A DNA stretch of 64,000 nt, taken from NCBI GenBank assembly GCA_035079385.1, contig JAVHKY010000052.1:12772001-12836000 (forward strand), given 5' to 3'. This document shows positions 30,892 through 41,106 of this stretch, one piece after another. Source of the stretch: Aspidiotus rigidus. Its lineage: Eukaryota; Arthropoda; Insecta; Hemiptera; Diaspididae. The notes under the pieces are model-generated. The model saw only the letters and a list, made by a program, of their open reading frames with translations. It did no database searches and was not told the DNA's origin. The position numbers were made by a program, and so were the translations under genes. Within the stretch, counting starts at the first letter, position 1, and each line of letters begins with the position of its first letter.

Positions 30892-32708
30892 ACTCGCTAG
30901 GAGTATGTACTAATAATAAATTAGGCTACATCATTACAAATCAATATCCTTGTTAATTTTTTAACATAAAATTTAGCAACTCGCTAGGAGTACTGATGAT
31001 AAATAACACGATTATAATAATCATCCTTTAATTTTCTAGCATAAAATTGAGCGACTCGCTAGGAGTACCTACATACCGATAGTACATAACACGATTGAAA
31101 ATAAATTATCTGTAAAGTTCGTAACTATACGAAAAAAATTTGATGATTGTAAAAAGTGTACCGTTAAATAAAAACAATTTGGTTATCAGAAGAATTCATG
31201 AACAAGAATACGAACCTCTGGTTACATAATTTCTGATGATTCAAGTGATCGAAGTACCGTTTAAGCCAAAGTAGGAATTATCTTACCTGTTAGTACCGAG
31301 GAATTGAAGCTTCGAGGACGTGTAGCTGCAATAATCGCATGAGCAATTGTAATGCATTTTCTGTCGTAATCTTCTGGAGTCCTTTTATTCTTCGAAATGA
31401 TGTCCTTCAGCAAACACAGTAACGTTTCAGGTACTTCACTCACAGCCGAAGACATAAGAGTATTTGGGCACGGATAATTCGCCGTATCATATATTCTTCC
31501 TCATATGTCTTCTCGGATGATTTCGGCAGCAGTTCGAACAAGTCGTAATCTTTCCAAATTTTCATCGGCTTCTCTTTGATTGTACCAATTCTGAAGAAAG
31601 ATTTTGTTTCCAAAATTCCGGAGTGTCACAACACAACCGACACCTTTCAGCGAGCTGAAAAGTATATCGTGACCATATCTTTCAGTGAGTTTCTGTTTCA
31701 TATACTTTTCACAGTATGCATCCTCACCCGCTACACTCATGAGCTCTTTCATCGTGTACTGGCAATCGTCGTCATTTTCTATATATTGACATACCTTCTC
31801 GAATGCTTCTAGACTACTCATATTCTGGGAACCACCAACCTTTGAAGTAGAAAGAGTCATGTTACGGAACTGATCCATACACTGTTTGTGGTACCTGGCT
31901 TCCTCGGCAAACAGACACAGGACACCTTGTACCCGCCTTTCAACGATTTTGGCTTTCACATCCCGTCTGCTTTGGCACACTTCCAGTAAGGATTCTCTGA
32001 GCTTTGTACTCTGGACTTGATGAATAGTTCGACACCTCTCTTTGTGGAGCTTCCTTTCGATTTCCTCGGAACATGTTTCGCCGCAAATTAAACAATCGAT
32101 TCTATAATTGAACGCAGAAGCTGCACACCTAAGTTTCTTCTTTACAGGTGATAAGGATTCAGCAGAAGCCGGTAACGATGATGCGGAAGCTTTGAGGTCA
32201 GCTTTGATGGAATTTTCACGCGTATATCTCTTCCGACATTCTTCGTGCACATTAATTGCAGTCTTACCGTCAAGATTTTCCGCGACGTCGTCTCCTCTCC
32301 TGCGACTAACAGTTATAAGAGTTGATAAACCTTTCTGACCAACGGACACAACTTTACCTTTCGAAACGCTATCATTGCATAATATACACAAAGAATCCAT
32401 TCCTATGAACCTAGAGAATAGAGCCGTGTAATAGAATCACCTTTTCCTTCTTTTTCTTTGTAAATAAATACGAGTATACTCACCATTCAGACTGTAATTA
32501 TATTGTAAATGAACTGTTGCAATCACGTTAACTGGAGTGAAATCATCAATTTCAAAAAGTAGAAAAATGAAAATTATCACGAACGTCGAACGCCGAGCAT
32601 TGATAACAACCGGTGTATTGATAAATATTGATATCGAATGTACAGTAGGTAGCGCGACGGCCATGGTAGCCCTCATGTAAATCTGAATTTATGGTACTCA
32701 ACCTCAAC

Positions 32709-33277
32709 TTCAGCGTCATTTATCTCCGCTTCTGTTGCTCGGAACGAAAGAATGATAGTAACCATTTTTCAAGAAAATTTTATGGGCTTCAACTTTTGTT
32801 TAAAACATTTTTCGATCTGATGCGTATTAAGCGAGTTATGAAAAAAAGTCTGAAAATTGGGACGTTCCGCCCTCTGTGGATCACGATGCACGGGTCAGAG
32901 GGGAGGGGATTTTTAGTATGTTGATAAGTAGTACCTAATGAACAATAATGTACCGAAAACTAGCTTTATTCGCATGAGGACACAACTGTAGGTGCGCTAG
33001 AGTCTTGCCCGAAAAGAGGATTCGGCAAAAATTGCCATAAACCTGTATAAAACTAAAACGGGCTGTATCTTTGTCAATATTGAAAAATACAAAAAAGTAG
33101 TAAGAGCATTTTTTTATTATTTTCATTCATAGAATAACCTAAAAGAAGAAAAAATTAGGATTTCAACAATTTTCTGTAACATCCCCTTTTCAGGCAGCTT
33201 CCAAAAATGGCCACCACAGTTTTCATAGAGGGCGCCTACTTTGTGTCCTCATGCGAATAGGAATCATTTTTCCACCA
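32709..33277. repeat. Right inverted repeat of the nuclease-CXC unit (interrupted)
   Basis: Starts TTCAGCGTCATTTATCTCCG and ends CATTTTTCCACCACC. It is split by the MITE at 32969-33257. Outside the MITE it aligns with the complement of 19481-19746, with an extra CGCCCTCTGT-like insert at about 32866. Confidence 0.8.
32969..33257. mobile_element. 289-bp MITE inside the right inverted repeat
   Basis: Ends TTCGCATGAGGACACAA and complement, next to GTAGGTGCGC/GGCGCCTAC, with TA on both sides. The left arm of the large unit lacks it, so it arrived after the arms were formed. Confidence 0.85.
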
Positions 33278-33279
33278 CC

Positions 33280-33594
33280 AACCAATTTTAGTTCTTATAA
33301 CGCATAATTTAATTTTACGTGCCTACTTTCGTCTTCCATACAATTATACCTATAGTAGTTTTTCTGATTTGAATTTCCAAGTAAAAAGATTACGTATTGA
33401 ATATATTAGGTAAATACACTTTATTGGTTGAGTCGTCAGAAAGCGAGGAACGTGTACAGGAGAAACGAGTAAACGAGAAAGTGATGCAGAATAGAATTCC
33501 TCCACTATCGTTAGCTCGCGAAGAATTACGTTATCCTGAAATATACTACCTGAACGATAGCCGATTTAAAAGAGAGGTATTCGTTTGATTATGT
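33280..33594. other. No gene recognised
   Basis: A 63-codon ORF (33397-33588; ESEERVQEKRV, EELRYPEIYYLNDSRFKR) has a protein-like look but no start context, splice support or known family. It could be a fragment of a transposase N-terminus. Confidence 0.3.
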
Positions 33595-33990
33595 TATACG
33601 GAATAGAATTCAAGTGATGAGATCAATTGACATTGTTGCAATTGGTCAGGAAATATGAATAATAAAAGTAGAGTATTGGAGAAAAACGAATAACTGATTG
33701 TATAGGGTAATATCTTAATACTTGAACATGAAATCAATATAGAACTAAGATAATTGTGTCTGTTTCAATCTCGCGTTCATAGATCGTTATTGTTTCCTGG
33801 AATACATACTATTTTATTTTCGTATCATATTTTTTCATACTCGCCTATGCGATCAGTATATCAGTTTGTCATGGGTTCATGTTTGGCAAAGTAGGTTACA
33901 TCATAACACATTTCCATCATTTCATGCGTCATATTCGAAGGATGTACTCCATTGTTTTACCAACGAGAAAACGAGAAAAGTTATTTTTGC
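33595..33990 (+). repeat. Dispersed repeat (copy 1), shared with 45058-45560
   Basis: TACGGAATAGAATTCAAGTG, ATTGACATTGTTG, TGATTGTATAG, CTTGAA(C/T)ATGAAATC and TTTTCATACTCGC/TTTTCATGTTCGC words follow in the same order in both copies, with drift and indels. Type unknown; non-coding. Confidence 0.6.
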
Positions 33991-34076
33991 GTTCGAATCG
34001 AATGTGAACGAGTTCTCTTTCACGTTTTGCGTGCGATTATTATTCTCCTGAACTGCGTACCTCCAAAAGGCTTTTC

Positions 34077-34386
34077 CAGCGTTCCATATTGCATAATTAT
34101 TTGCCTGATTCTTATCCGTGGCTTCCGCAAATAGAATGGGTCACATAAACCAACCCGCGACCCGCTTTCATGAAAAAAAAATTGATTACGATGCGAGGAA
34201 GCGGTTCGCGGGTTTGTTTACATGACCCATTCTATTTGCGGACAGCATTGATCTTATGGCAGGATAACACCGGAATGAAAATGAGTATGCAACCTAGCAA
34301 TACCCATGAGAATAATGTTAGAAAGCCCACCGTATTGATAAAAATGAGGCGAATAAGTATGCAATATGGAACGCTAGAAAAGCCTT
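34077..34386. mobile_element. Foldback of the AGGGCTTTTCC family split by a MITE
   Basis: AAGGCTTTTCCAGCGTTCCA and ATTGCATA at the left match the complement of TATGCAATATGGAACGCTAG at the right. The MITE at 34122-34242 sits in it. The family is seen uninterrupted at 50851-51063. Confidence 0.65.
34122..34242. mobile_element. About 120-bp palindromic MITE (TCCGCAAATAGAATGGGTCA)
   Basis: Arms TCCGCAAATAGAATGGGTCA and GCGACCCGCTTTC are mirrored at the right end. It is a close relative of 34834-34971. Confidence 0.75.
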
Positions 34387-34833
34387 ATAATCCTCCCTGA
34401 TTATTATGTATCAAGCAGAGTTGATAAGTTGGTTAGCTGAAAGCTGAACGTCTGAAGCCGAAGCCACATAATTTTGGGAAACGGGCTGAAATTTGTTAAT
34501 CAGAGAGAAATAGAAGGTGAGAAATGGAAAATACATTCTCAAATACTTGAGATCTTCCAGATCTTGAATATCAATGTTGAATTCCTTATTTATTTCTCAT
34601 TTTGAAATACTAACACATGCTCGAAATGTTCCCCGTGTATTCTTATGGGAGTCGATAATGTTCTCAGCACCATCCCATGATACTATCGCAGAATATCGCG
34701 CACTATCGATCAAAATCGCTCGATGTTAGCAGTTGATGACGTCATGTGAACAAAGAGAATTGCGATTTATGTGAGGTCATCAATTCTACTTCGTACAAAA
34801 CAAAACTGCGAGGCATGAACCTCTTACAACCTC

Positions 34834-34971
34834 TATAGTCTGTCCGCAAATAGAATGGGTCACGTAAACAAACCCGCGAACCGCTTCCTCGCATTGTAAT
34901 CAATTTTTTTTTGTATGAAAGCGGGTCGCGGGTTTGTTTACATGACCCATACTATTTGCGGACAGACTATA
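34834..34971. mobile_element. 138-bp palindromic MITE, TATAGTCTGTCCGC ends
   Basis: Near-perfect arms (TATAGTCTGTCCGCAAATAG, GTTTGTTTAC, CGCGAACCGC), with the middle TTGATTACAATGCGAGG. It is inserted in a copy of the GGCATGAACCTCTTACAAC repeat. The element at 39448-39638 shares TATAGTCTGT(T)CC ends. Confidence 0.8.
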
Positions 34972-35714
34972 CAAATTGAGTTCACTGGCTCTACCTAGTC
35001 ACTCACGTAGACTCACACAAAATATGTATCACATGTGGCGATTTTTGCCCCGCGATAACTGATTAAATAAAGCATGAAATATCTTGAAACTTTGTATTCA
35101 TTCGGGCCGTGCATCTGCAAGAGAGCGCCACCGTCAAGCCCTCGTTATCAAAACATCATAGGGTGAACATTTTGTCGCATGAGCGAATTCCCCATTGATT
35201 TGTACAGGAACGAGTTTTCAAAAATTCATAGAAAATTAAGAAAGATTCCTCAGGTTCTGAATTCAAGGTATTGTATTTGAGTGGGTGTGATCTTTATGAA
35301 TTAGAAAAATCATCCATTTTCAACACGCGGTTTTGGAGAAATTACAAGTTGAAGATTTTTGCCCGTGTATTAAGATACCCCATGGTACGGATGTTCACCC
35401 ATGGGTTTGTGTGAGTGCGCGTCACGCCCGAATGTAGACAAAACTTAGGAAAATACGGCTAATTGGTTCACACGAACTAATTTTGTTCATTAATTGGAAT
35501 TCAACGATTCAAAGATGGCCCTTTCAGATGTAAGTTTAAATGTTTCCTGAAGATCATTCAGAATATTTTGCGATCTGTCAACTAATTGGCCGTATTTTCC
35601 TCAACTTCAAGAATAAATTACACCACGTTCCTAATCATTTCCTAGATTATTCGGTACATTATATGTGGGCAAAAATGACTACCCGCAAGACACCATTTTG
35701 TGTAATATACGTGT
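34972..35714. other. No gene seen
   Basis: Starts with a scrap of the CAGTGAAC MITE end (ATTGAGTTCACTGG, about 34976). GGGTGAACAT (35162) and ATGTTCACCC (35391) may be worn ends of another foldback. No exon supported. Confidence 0.35.
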
Positions 35715-35996
35715 ATAGACCATTTTTGTATGACGTCATAATTTTCATATTGTTTATGAAACTATCGGGTATACGTACCCTGCTGTTCACTGAATCTCCA
35801 GATGTTTCATACAAAAAATGTTCATCATTAGTTCTACTTTTGTTAAAAATATCGCAAAAGCTTAACATTCGAAGGGTTCTTCTAATACTGATCAAAGTCT
35901 GCAAAATCCTATGTAAACGAGCACTGTGCGCGCCAGCAGAGTAGCAGCTTTCAAATGTAAATTTCCCATACATACGTCATCACAAAAATAGTCTAT
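35715..35996. mobile_element. About 282-bp MITE, ATAGACCATTTTTGT ends
   Basis: ATAGACCATTTTTGTATGACGT at the left, complement with a few changes ending GTCTAT at the right. The ORFs through it on both strands (134 and 104 codons) are products of this AT-rich repeat. Confidence 0.6.
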
Positions 35997-36603
35997 TTTC
36001 TGTGTGTGAGTGGCTAGGTAGAGCATACCCTTAAATGTAGTGGGTAATAGTGCTTTACAATTTTATAGTCAGTTAATGCAGTCACCATATTTAAGAGCGC
36101 TGCTTGCAACTTATCTTGCCCATTACTTGGTCGACCTGCTACCAGAGCTTAAAAGTTATATGAAAGTTGAATGTTCTAAGTCAGAAGTTCAAAATTTTGT
36201 CTAATCTAGAAGTTGAAAGCAAAATTTGGAAGCTGAAGTTGAACTGTTTTGAAGGAAACAAGCTTGTTTATTTGAGCCCACAAACTAATTTATGGCCGCC
36301 TTAAATTAACAGGCCGGAATACTGAAAATTGACAACGCTGTTGAAGAGGGCGATATTATGTGGGTAATTCTCAGAAAAACATAATACTCTAGTCATAATT
36401 ATATGTATATTTTTTCTTTTGAATTGCGTTGTAAATTTGTCGCGGTAGCAATATCTGTAGTGAGGGTTGTACTGAAAGCATTTGAAGACGTCTTGCGCGC
36501 ACCAAATTCATGAACAAAACTTTCTTGCTGTAACACCTTGGACAATAGACCAATTCCCCAATGACGTCACAGTGTTGATAACAGTGAGCGATAGTGAGTC
36601 AAA

Positions 36604-37001
36604 GTACCCAGGGATGTCCAGCCAATCATCATTGACTTAAACTTAGCTTATGGTTTTTAGCTCTTTCCTCGCATTGGCTTAAGCTAAAAGCCAATGGTTC
36701 TCAATTTCATCGGCTGACTTACCATTGGCTAATAACTTATTCATTTATCGTTCCGGAGTCGCGTGATATCGTTCCGGAGTTGCTTGATAACGTTTTGGAG
36801 TCACTTTATACCGTTCTGGAGCCGGTTTATATCGTTCCAAAGCCGATATCCAATTTTTTGATGATTGTCTGACTTTGGGCTGATAGCCAAACAGGGCGCA
36901 TTTCATTAGCTGACTCCTAGCTTCCGCAAAAACGGTCACAACATTGGCTTAAGCTTTTGGCTTACGTTTAGCTGGCTTTAGCTGGACATCCCTGAAAGTA
37001 C
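36604..37001. mobile_element. About 398-bp MITE containing a minisatellite
   Basis: Ends GTACCCAGGGATGTCCAGC and complement (GCTGGACATCCCTGAAAGTAC). The subterminal parts repeat ATTGGCTTAAGC in both directions. It carries the 21-bp tandem repeat at 36749-36855. Confidence 0.7.
36749..36855. repeat. Minisatellite, 21-bp unit, about 5 copies
   Basis: Unit like ATCGTTCCGGAGTCGCGTGAT with increasing drift. On the minus strand it reads as a 7-residue repeat (PERYKVT). Confidence 0.7.
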
Positions 37002-37147
37002 CCTTGTAATTGATATTACAATTATTGGGCCAATCATGATATTGATTTTCATAAGAATACACAGAGACCAATTTGATCACATACAGATATTCAAAAACAA
37101 GATGTTACTAATTGTATTAGGTATAGATCTCTATCCAGAATTTAGAA

Positions 37148-37459
37148 GTAGAGCCCTATAAATACGAGTGAGAACATGATCCGCCATATTTAGTTGTTAC
37201 ATTGTCATTTATCGCCATAGCTCCCTATTTAGATGAGGAATTTGTGTGATTAGTGAAGTTATTTTGCATTTCTCAGTAGTGTTGAGTCTTGCATTTTGAT
37301 TTGGCACTTATTCTAGTATATTGTTCTCTTATCATTTTCAAATCATGATAAACTGTTATCAACCATTAAAAAAATGGGAGACTGTGAAAATAATGATGAC
37401 GTAACGACTGAATATGGCGGTCCATGTCCTCAGCCTCACTTGTATTTATAGGGCTCTAC
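37148..37459. mobile_element. 312-bp MITE, GTAGAGCCCTATAAATAC ends
   Basis: GTAGAGCCCTATAAATACGA at the left and its complement ending GGGCTCTAC at the right, about 26 bp. Non-coding interior. Confidence 0.75.
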
Positions 37460-37555
37460 TAGAAGTTCTCTAGAATTTAAATATGTAGCTTTGATTGTTA
37501 ACGTACTTCTTGTTTTTGAATAGGGTATGATTTTAGGGCACGATATAATAGGGTC

Positions 37556-38702
37556 AATGAACGATAAATTTTCGATGAAAATCTTTAAAAAAGCATCATG
37601 AAGTATATTTGATGCGACAAACGATAAAAAAAGAATTGAACGATAAAAATTAACTTCAAAGAATCAAAAAATGTAATGCACTTCAAAAAAATTTGGAAAC
37701 CATGAACAATTTGTTCAAACGATATTACATGCATATCAAATTAGCCACTCAAGGCAGCAAAAAAAAAAAAATAATAAAAATAGCATTCATTGCACAATCA
37801 AAGTACGTCTAGCTAGTTGGGGCCTTCCCCGCTTTCGTTTTTTGCCGAGTGGCACATTCTTAGCCTCTGGAGGCACATTCACTAATTTCATTCGGATAAG
37901 TAGGCCAAGAACGTGTTTACACATAATGTTTTCAAGAAAACCGGGCACGAACACGTTGATTGATAGACAGATGAATCATCAATGTCTACCTGCCACAAAC
38001 CGTGGTACATCCTCAAGAAATTTTCGATCGTCTTCCATTTATTGTGACGTTTTTTGAATTCTGCATGGGTTGCAGGCGTAATATCTTCCGCCCGGGTTGA
38101 CGAATGCACATACAAAGTGCTCTCTTCTTTTATTACTTTCTTATTTAATGAGGCTCATTGGAAAGCGTCGGTCCACTGCTTCAACGAGATGCCAGGAGTA
38201 TGTGCAAACTTGATTCAATTAACGGACTCCGGCTTCCTCAGTTCTGACCATTCAACCAATAACTGGAAGACACCATTTAGAAACTGTCCCACAGGTAGTC
38301 TTTCACGTAGGCCGTGACCACTTTTGATGGCGGCATTTGTGGCCTCAATGCCGTTGTTAATGCTGGGATATCAGACCGCTGCTCCTTCAAACCAAGAAGG
38401 GTACTTCACTAACCACTGCGCATTAAAGTACTCAATGAAATCTTTCACTCTGACATCTGTCGACGACCGCCATTTTTTTAAGAATAACTTCGACGCTACT
38501 TTGAAAGTAGAAACGTCACCGCAAGGATGCCCCCTCATAGCTTTTTCCTTTTTTGATGCTTAACCATCATGAAAATTATCGCTTATTCTGCCTAAAACAT
38601 CGCTCATGAGTCATCGTAAATGTATACATTAATTATCGTTCACTTGCACATTTTTACTTGTCATTTTGTCCATCGTAAAAAGTGATTTATTTATCGTTCA
38701 TT
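37556..38702 (-). mobile_element. MULE-type element remnant (about 1.15 kb)
   Basis: AATGAACGATAAAT at 37556-37569 and its complement at 38689-38702 bracket the transposase fragment on the minus strand. Extra ACGATAAA/TTTATCGT words lie just inside both ends. It is much shorter than an intact MULE, so most of the coding region has been lost. Confidence 0.55.
37888..38520 (-). pseudogene. MULE transposase C-terminal fragment with SWIM zinc finger
   Basis: Read on the minus strand in one frame, it gives FIEYFNAQWLVKYPSWFEGA, INNGIEATNAAIKSGHGLRE then RLPVGQFL, and after a gap KWKTIENFLRMYHGLWQVD followed by STCSCPVFLKTLCVNTFLAY. The TNN-like/ATN...LRERLP block is the end of the MULE transposase domain, and C-x-C...C-x-(N for H) is a SWIM finger with its His apparently replaced. 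Three in-frame TGA codons (in AV*YP, VN*IK and FQ*AS) show that it is dead. The aspartates of the catalytic core are not present in this fragment. MULE transposases cut and move DNA. A FLYWCH N-terminal piece of the same broad group is at 6020-6350. Confidence 0.65.
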
Positions 38703-38956
38703 TTATTACTCCCCTTTTGAATACTAGTGAATGATCGAAACGTTCCGTGTATTCTTATGGGATTAAAAATTGGCTGCCCCAAAGCCAGCAGTAGAGAACA
38801 GGCATTCAATCACGATTGAAGATGTTGACGTCACAGGGAATAGGTCTACACCCAAGGTGTATAAAATGGGAAGAGGTGTGATCATCAGCGTAGTATTGGT
38901 CAGGGGCTATCAACGTTGCTGTGACGTCATGTGAATGTGTCAATATGATACTATGT
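38703..38956. other. No gene seen
   Basis: Contains GTGTATTCTTATGGGA (about 38749), a word also at about 34636 and 16250 and in the 4.3-5.8 kb cluster, probably an end of that foldback family. Confidence 0.35.
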
Positions 38957-39045
38957 ATAGGGCTTATCCATGTTATGTTAGAAATACTACTATTTCAATA
39001 ACACGTAGGAGAATACGTATGCAATGCGCCGACATGGATAAGCCC
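38957..39045. mobile_element. Shortened foldback of the TAGGGCTTTTCC family
   Basis: TAGGGCTTATCCATG at the left, GACATGGATAAGCCC at the right. The interior ATAACACGTAGGAGAATACG matches 50851-51063, which is the full-length form. Confidence 0.7.
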
Positions 39046-39447
39046 GAGTACACAAACACAACGCTATGGATAGTACAGCATTTTATTGATTTACGCGAAA
39101 TATATCAATTTTATTGAAAAAATGTAGGGAGCTAAATTTATTCTCCTTGTAATTTCCGATTAAGTGGTACCATTTTTTAAATTTTTTGTGTCAATAATTT
39201 GAAACTCATCTAAAACTTATTTTATCGGATAGGAAATTTCATGAAAAATGATTTTTGTTCCCTTCAATATTTTTCATAAAAATCCTTAGTTTCGAGATAA
39301 TCAATAAAATAGAATATTGTCCATAAAATGCAGTACAGAGCTACAGACTACAGAGCAAACATTCATGTGACGTAACTCATGCGGGTTGCGTTTGTTTACA
39401 TGCTAAAGGGACCCTAATAAGCAAAACTCGACCAAACGACAATCATG

Positions 39448-39638
39448 TATAGTCTGTTCCAAGTAAGACCAGCAAAAACCTACGGGCAGACCACACTGAA
39501 AAATCTTCCACGCGTCGTTCTTACAACCAATCACAGATGCCTGCGCTAAGCGTTTGGTGTGAATTTCGGACTTCTCTCTTCCCCTGTGATACCGCATTGT
39601 CCACAGGTTTTTGCTGGTCTTACTTGGAACAGACTATA
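39448..39638. mobile_element. 191-bp MITE, TATAGTCTGTTCCAAGTAAG ends
   Basis: Left TATAGTCTGTTCCAAGTAAG and ACCAGCAAAAACCT, mirrored at 39602-39638 with no or one change. Inserted at TA. Confidence 0.85.
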
Positions 39639-39908
39639 GTTTTGTGATATTCAGACTTGAAGGAAATTGGTTGTTTAAAAATAGATGGAGGTATATTTTC
39701 AATTCATAATTATTCTTATTCGACGAGTATTGCGTTTCCAGTTTCTCAATCAGCACTGTTGGAAAGTGCTTCTTAAGCTCTTTCTAAAGGTGTATATAAC
39801 TCTAAAATCTCAAAAATGTCACTGGATGAAGTTCTCAATGTTGAACATTGATCGATACAACTGATTCACTGTTGGAAAAAGTACCCAAAATATATCCTTC
39901 AGATATAA

Positions 39909-40110
39909 TGGCTCCCATAAGAAATACATGCGGAGCAAAGATCATCATGTCACCAATGAAAAATGATGAATACTTAAAGAATGAAACGAATATATTTCAG
40001 TGATTCTGATCATAAGTATTTCAAAAGCAAATTTTCATTTCTTAATTTTCTCTTGTTTTCAATTAGTAACATGATGATCTTTGCTCCGCACGTATTTCTT
40101 ATGGGAGCCA
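39909..40110. mobile_element. 202-bp palindromic MITE
   Basis: TGGCTCCCATAAGAAATACA then GCGGAGCAAAGATCATCATG, mirrored at 40069-40110 with one or two changes. Confidence 0.85.
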
Positions 40111-40237
40111 TTAGGATATATTTCGCAGATGTATCGATCAACGTTCCACATCGAAAACATGATCCCTTGGTCGAGTAACGAGTTTTGCTTATTGGGGTCC
40201 AAGTGATCACTGATCACACCTCTCCATTTTATACACC

Positions 40238-40853
40238 TTGGACGATGCGATTATTCACCGCGTATCGATTTTGTTCACAATCATAATCCTCGGAACGCGT
40301 GGCAGAATGCAGATACTCGGAGTAAGAGTGATGCCGCGGGACTTCGAAATATTTTCGTACTTCTTGGACATGTAAAGTTTTTCATTTTCAATTCTTGGAC
40401 TTTGAAATATTTTCAAGTGTTGGACTTGGAATTATTTTTGAATTGTGGGACTTTGAAATATTTTCAACTGTTGGACTCGTGAAATTTTTCATTTTCAATA
40501 ATATTTTCAACTGTTGGACTTGAAATTATTTTTCAATTGTTGGACTTTGAAATTTGCATACTTCTTGGACTTGTAAAATTTTTCATTTTTGATTGTCTCC
40601 CACAGTTGAAAATATTTCAAAGTCCCACAATTTGAAAATAATTCCAAGTCCAACACTTGAAAATATTTCGAAGTCCGACAGTTGAAAATATTTCCAAGTC
40701 CAAGAATTGAAAATGAAAAATTTTAAAAGTCCAAGAATTACGAAAATATTTCGAAGTCCCGCGGCATCACTCTTACTCCGAGTATCCGCCACGCGATTGG
40801 AGGATTATAATTGTGAACGAAATCGATACGCCGTGAATAATCGCTTGGACGAT
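40238..40853. repeat. 616-bp palindrome built on a minisatellite
   Basis: Outer arms GCGATTATTCACCGCGTATC and GCATCACTCTTACTCCGAGT words are inverted across the unit. The interior is a run of drifted copies of GGACTTTGAAATATTTTCAA and GTTGGACTT (left half) and their complements (right half), so both arms carry the tandem repeat. The 69-codon minus-strand ORF is only this repeat. Confidence 0.75.
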
Positions 40854-41106
40854 ATCGTCCTGCAAAGAGCAAACTGATAAGTAAAAATGTAAACATTGTA
40901 AAACCTTTATAATAGGTAATTATTTAGTAATATAGATTGTGGACGCTTCTCTAACTTTTCATTTTGTCCTAAACTCCTCAATTAAATCTGTCTACTCGTG
41001 TCTTGTTAGTGAATAAATTGAAGTATAAGTAAACTTAAGAAGCATCTGACCACACGAAGGTTCTCTTTTTTCTAACGGTTCTACTTCGTCTGAAAATTTA
41101 GTAGAT

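Larger units (their letters stand above)
20343..32400 (-). pseudogene. XPG/FEN-like nuclease with zinc fingers and CXC domain (family unnamed to me; disrupted copy)
   Basis: Five exons rebuild one frame of about 1,439 codons: 32400-31287, 25691-24498, 24429-24160, 23997-20961 (interrupted by a 1,829-bp element) and 20881-20343. All junctions are GT-AG with matching phase. The N-terminus has CILC...HEEC and a second CLICG...H-x4-C zinc module. The middle has LPFINLPPSLYDAIFTVLKH, VIIRLGGFHLLMSFMGAIGY and LPFFHASGHLHYAKSAHIYL, stretches I know from an unnamed family found in several copies in arthropod genomes. The C-terminal third has VVFDGY, EGDADVLIV, GEDVDLLVLL and GCDST, the acidic motif order of XPG/FEN-like nucleases, then a CXC cluster (CACKKGCLRSCGCRKAG). 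Defects are an in-frame TGA at 31501-31503 and one extra A in a run near 23740. Role unknown; DNA cleavage plus DNA binding would suit a transposase or a defence nuclease. Confidence 0.75.
19481..33277 (-). mobile_element. Candidate novel transposon: nuclease-CXC gene bounded by about 265-bp inverted repeats
   Basis: The left arm 19481-19746 and right arm 32709-33277 are near-identical in inverted orientation, reading outward-in TGGTGGAAA...TGATTCCTA, GTACTTATCAACATACT, AAAAATCCCCTCCCCTCTG, TTTTTCATAACTCGC and CAGAAGCGGAGATAAATGAC. The right arm has an 11-bp extra segment and a 289-bp MITE. The arms lie 597 bp after the stop and 309 bp before the start of the gene at 20343-32400. After subtracting three later insertions (5,035, 1,829 and 289 bp plus their target duplications) the unit would be about 6.6 kb. 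A clear target duplication was not found: homology to another repeat ends near 19457, so the left end may be a little outside 19481. Two independent repeats in opposite orientation are the alternative. Confidence 0.55.
39408..40201. mobile_element. Foldback element with two nested palindromes
   Basis: Outer ends GGGACCCTAATAAGCAAAAC and complement ending ATTGGGGTCC. Two complete palindromes (39448-39638 and 39909-40110) lie within. Confidence 0.65.

Noticed and set aside
35515..35535. Possible first exon ATGGCCCTTTCAGAT with donor GTAAGT
   Set aside because: Good donor, but no acceptor-linked coding exon could be joined downstream.
35540..35973. 134- and 104-codon ORFs on opposite strands
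   Set aside because: Both overlap a MITE (35715-35996); no motif or splice support.
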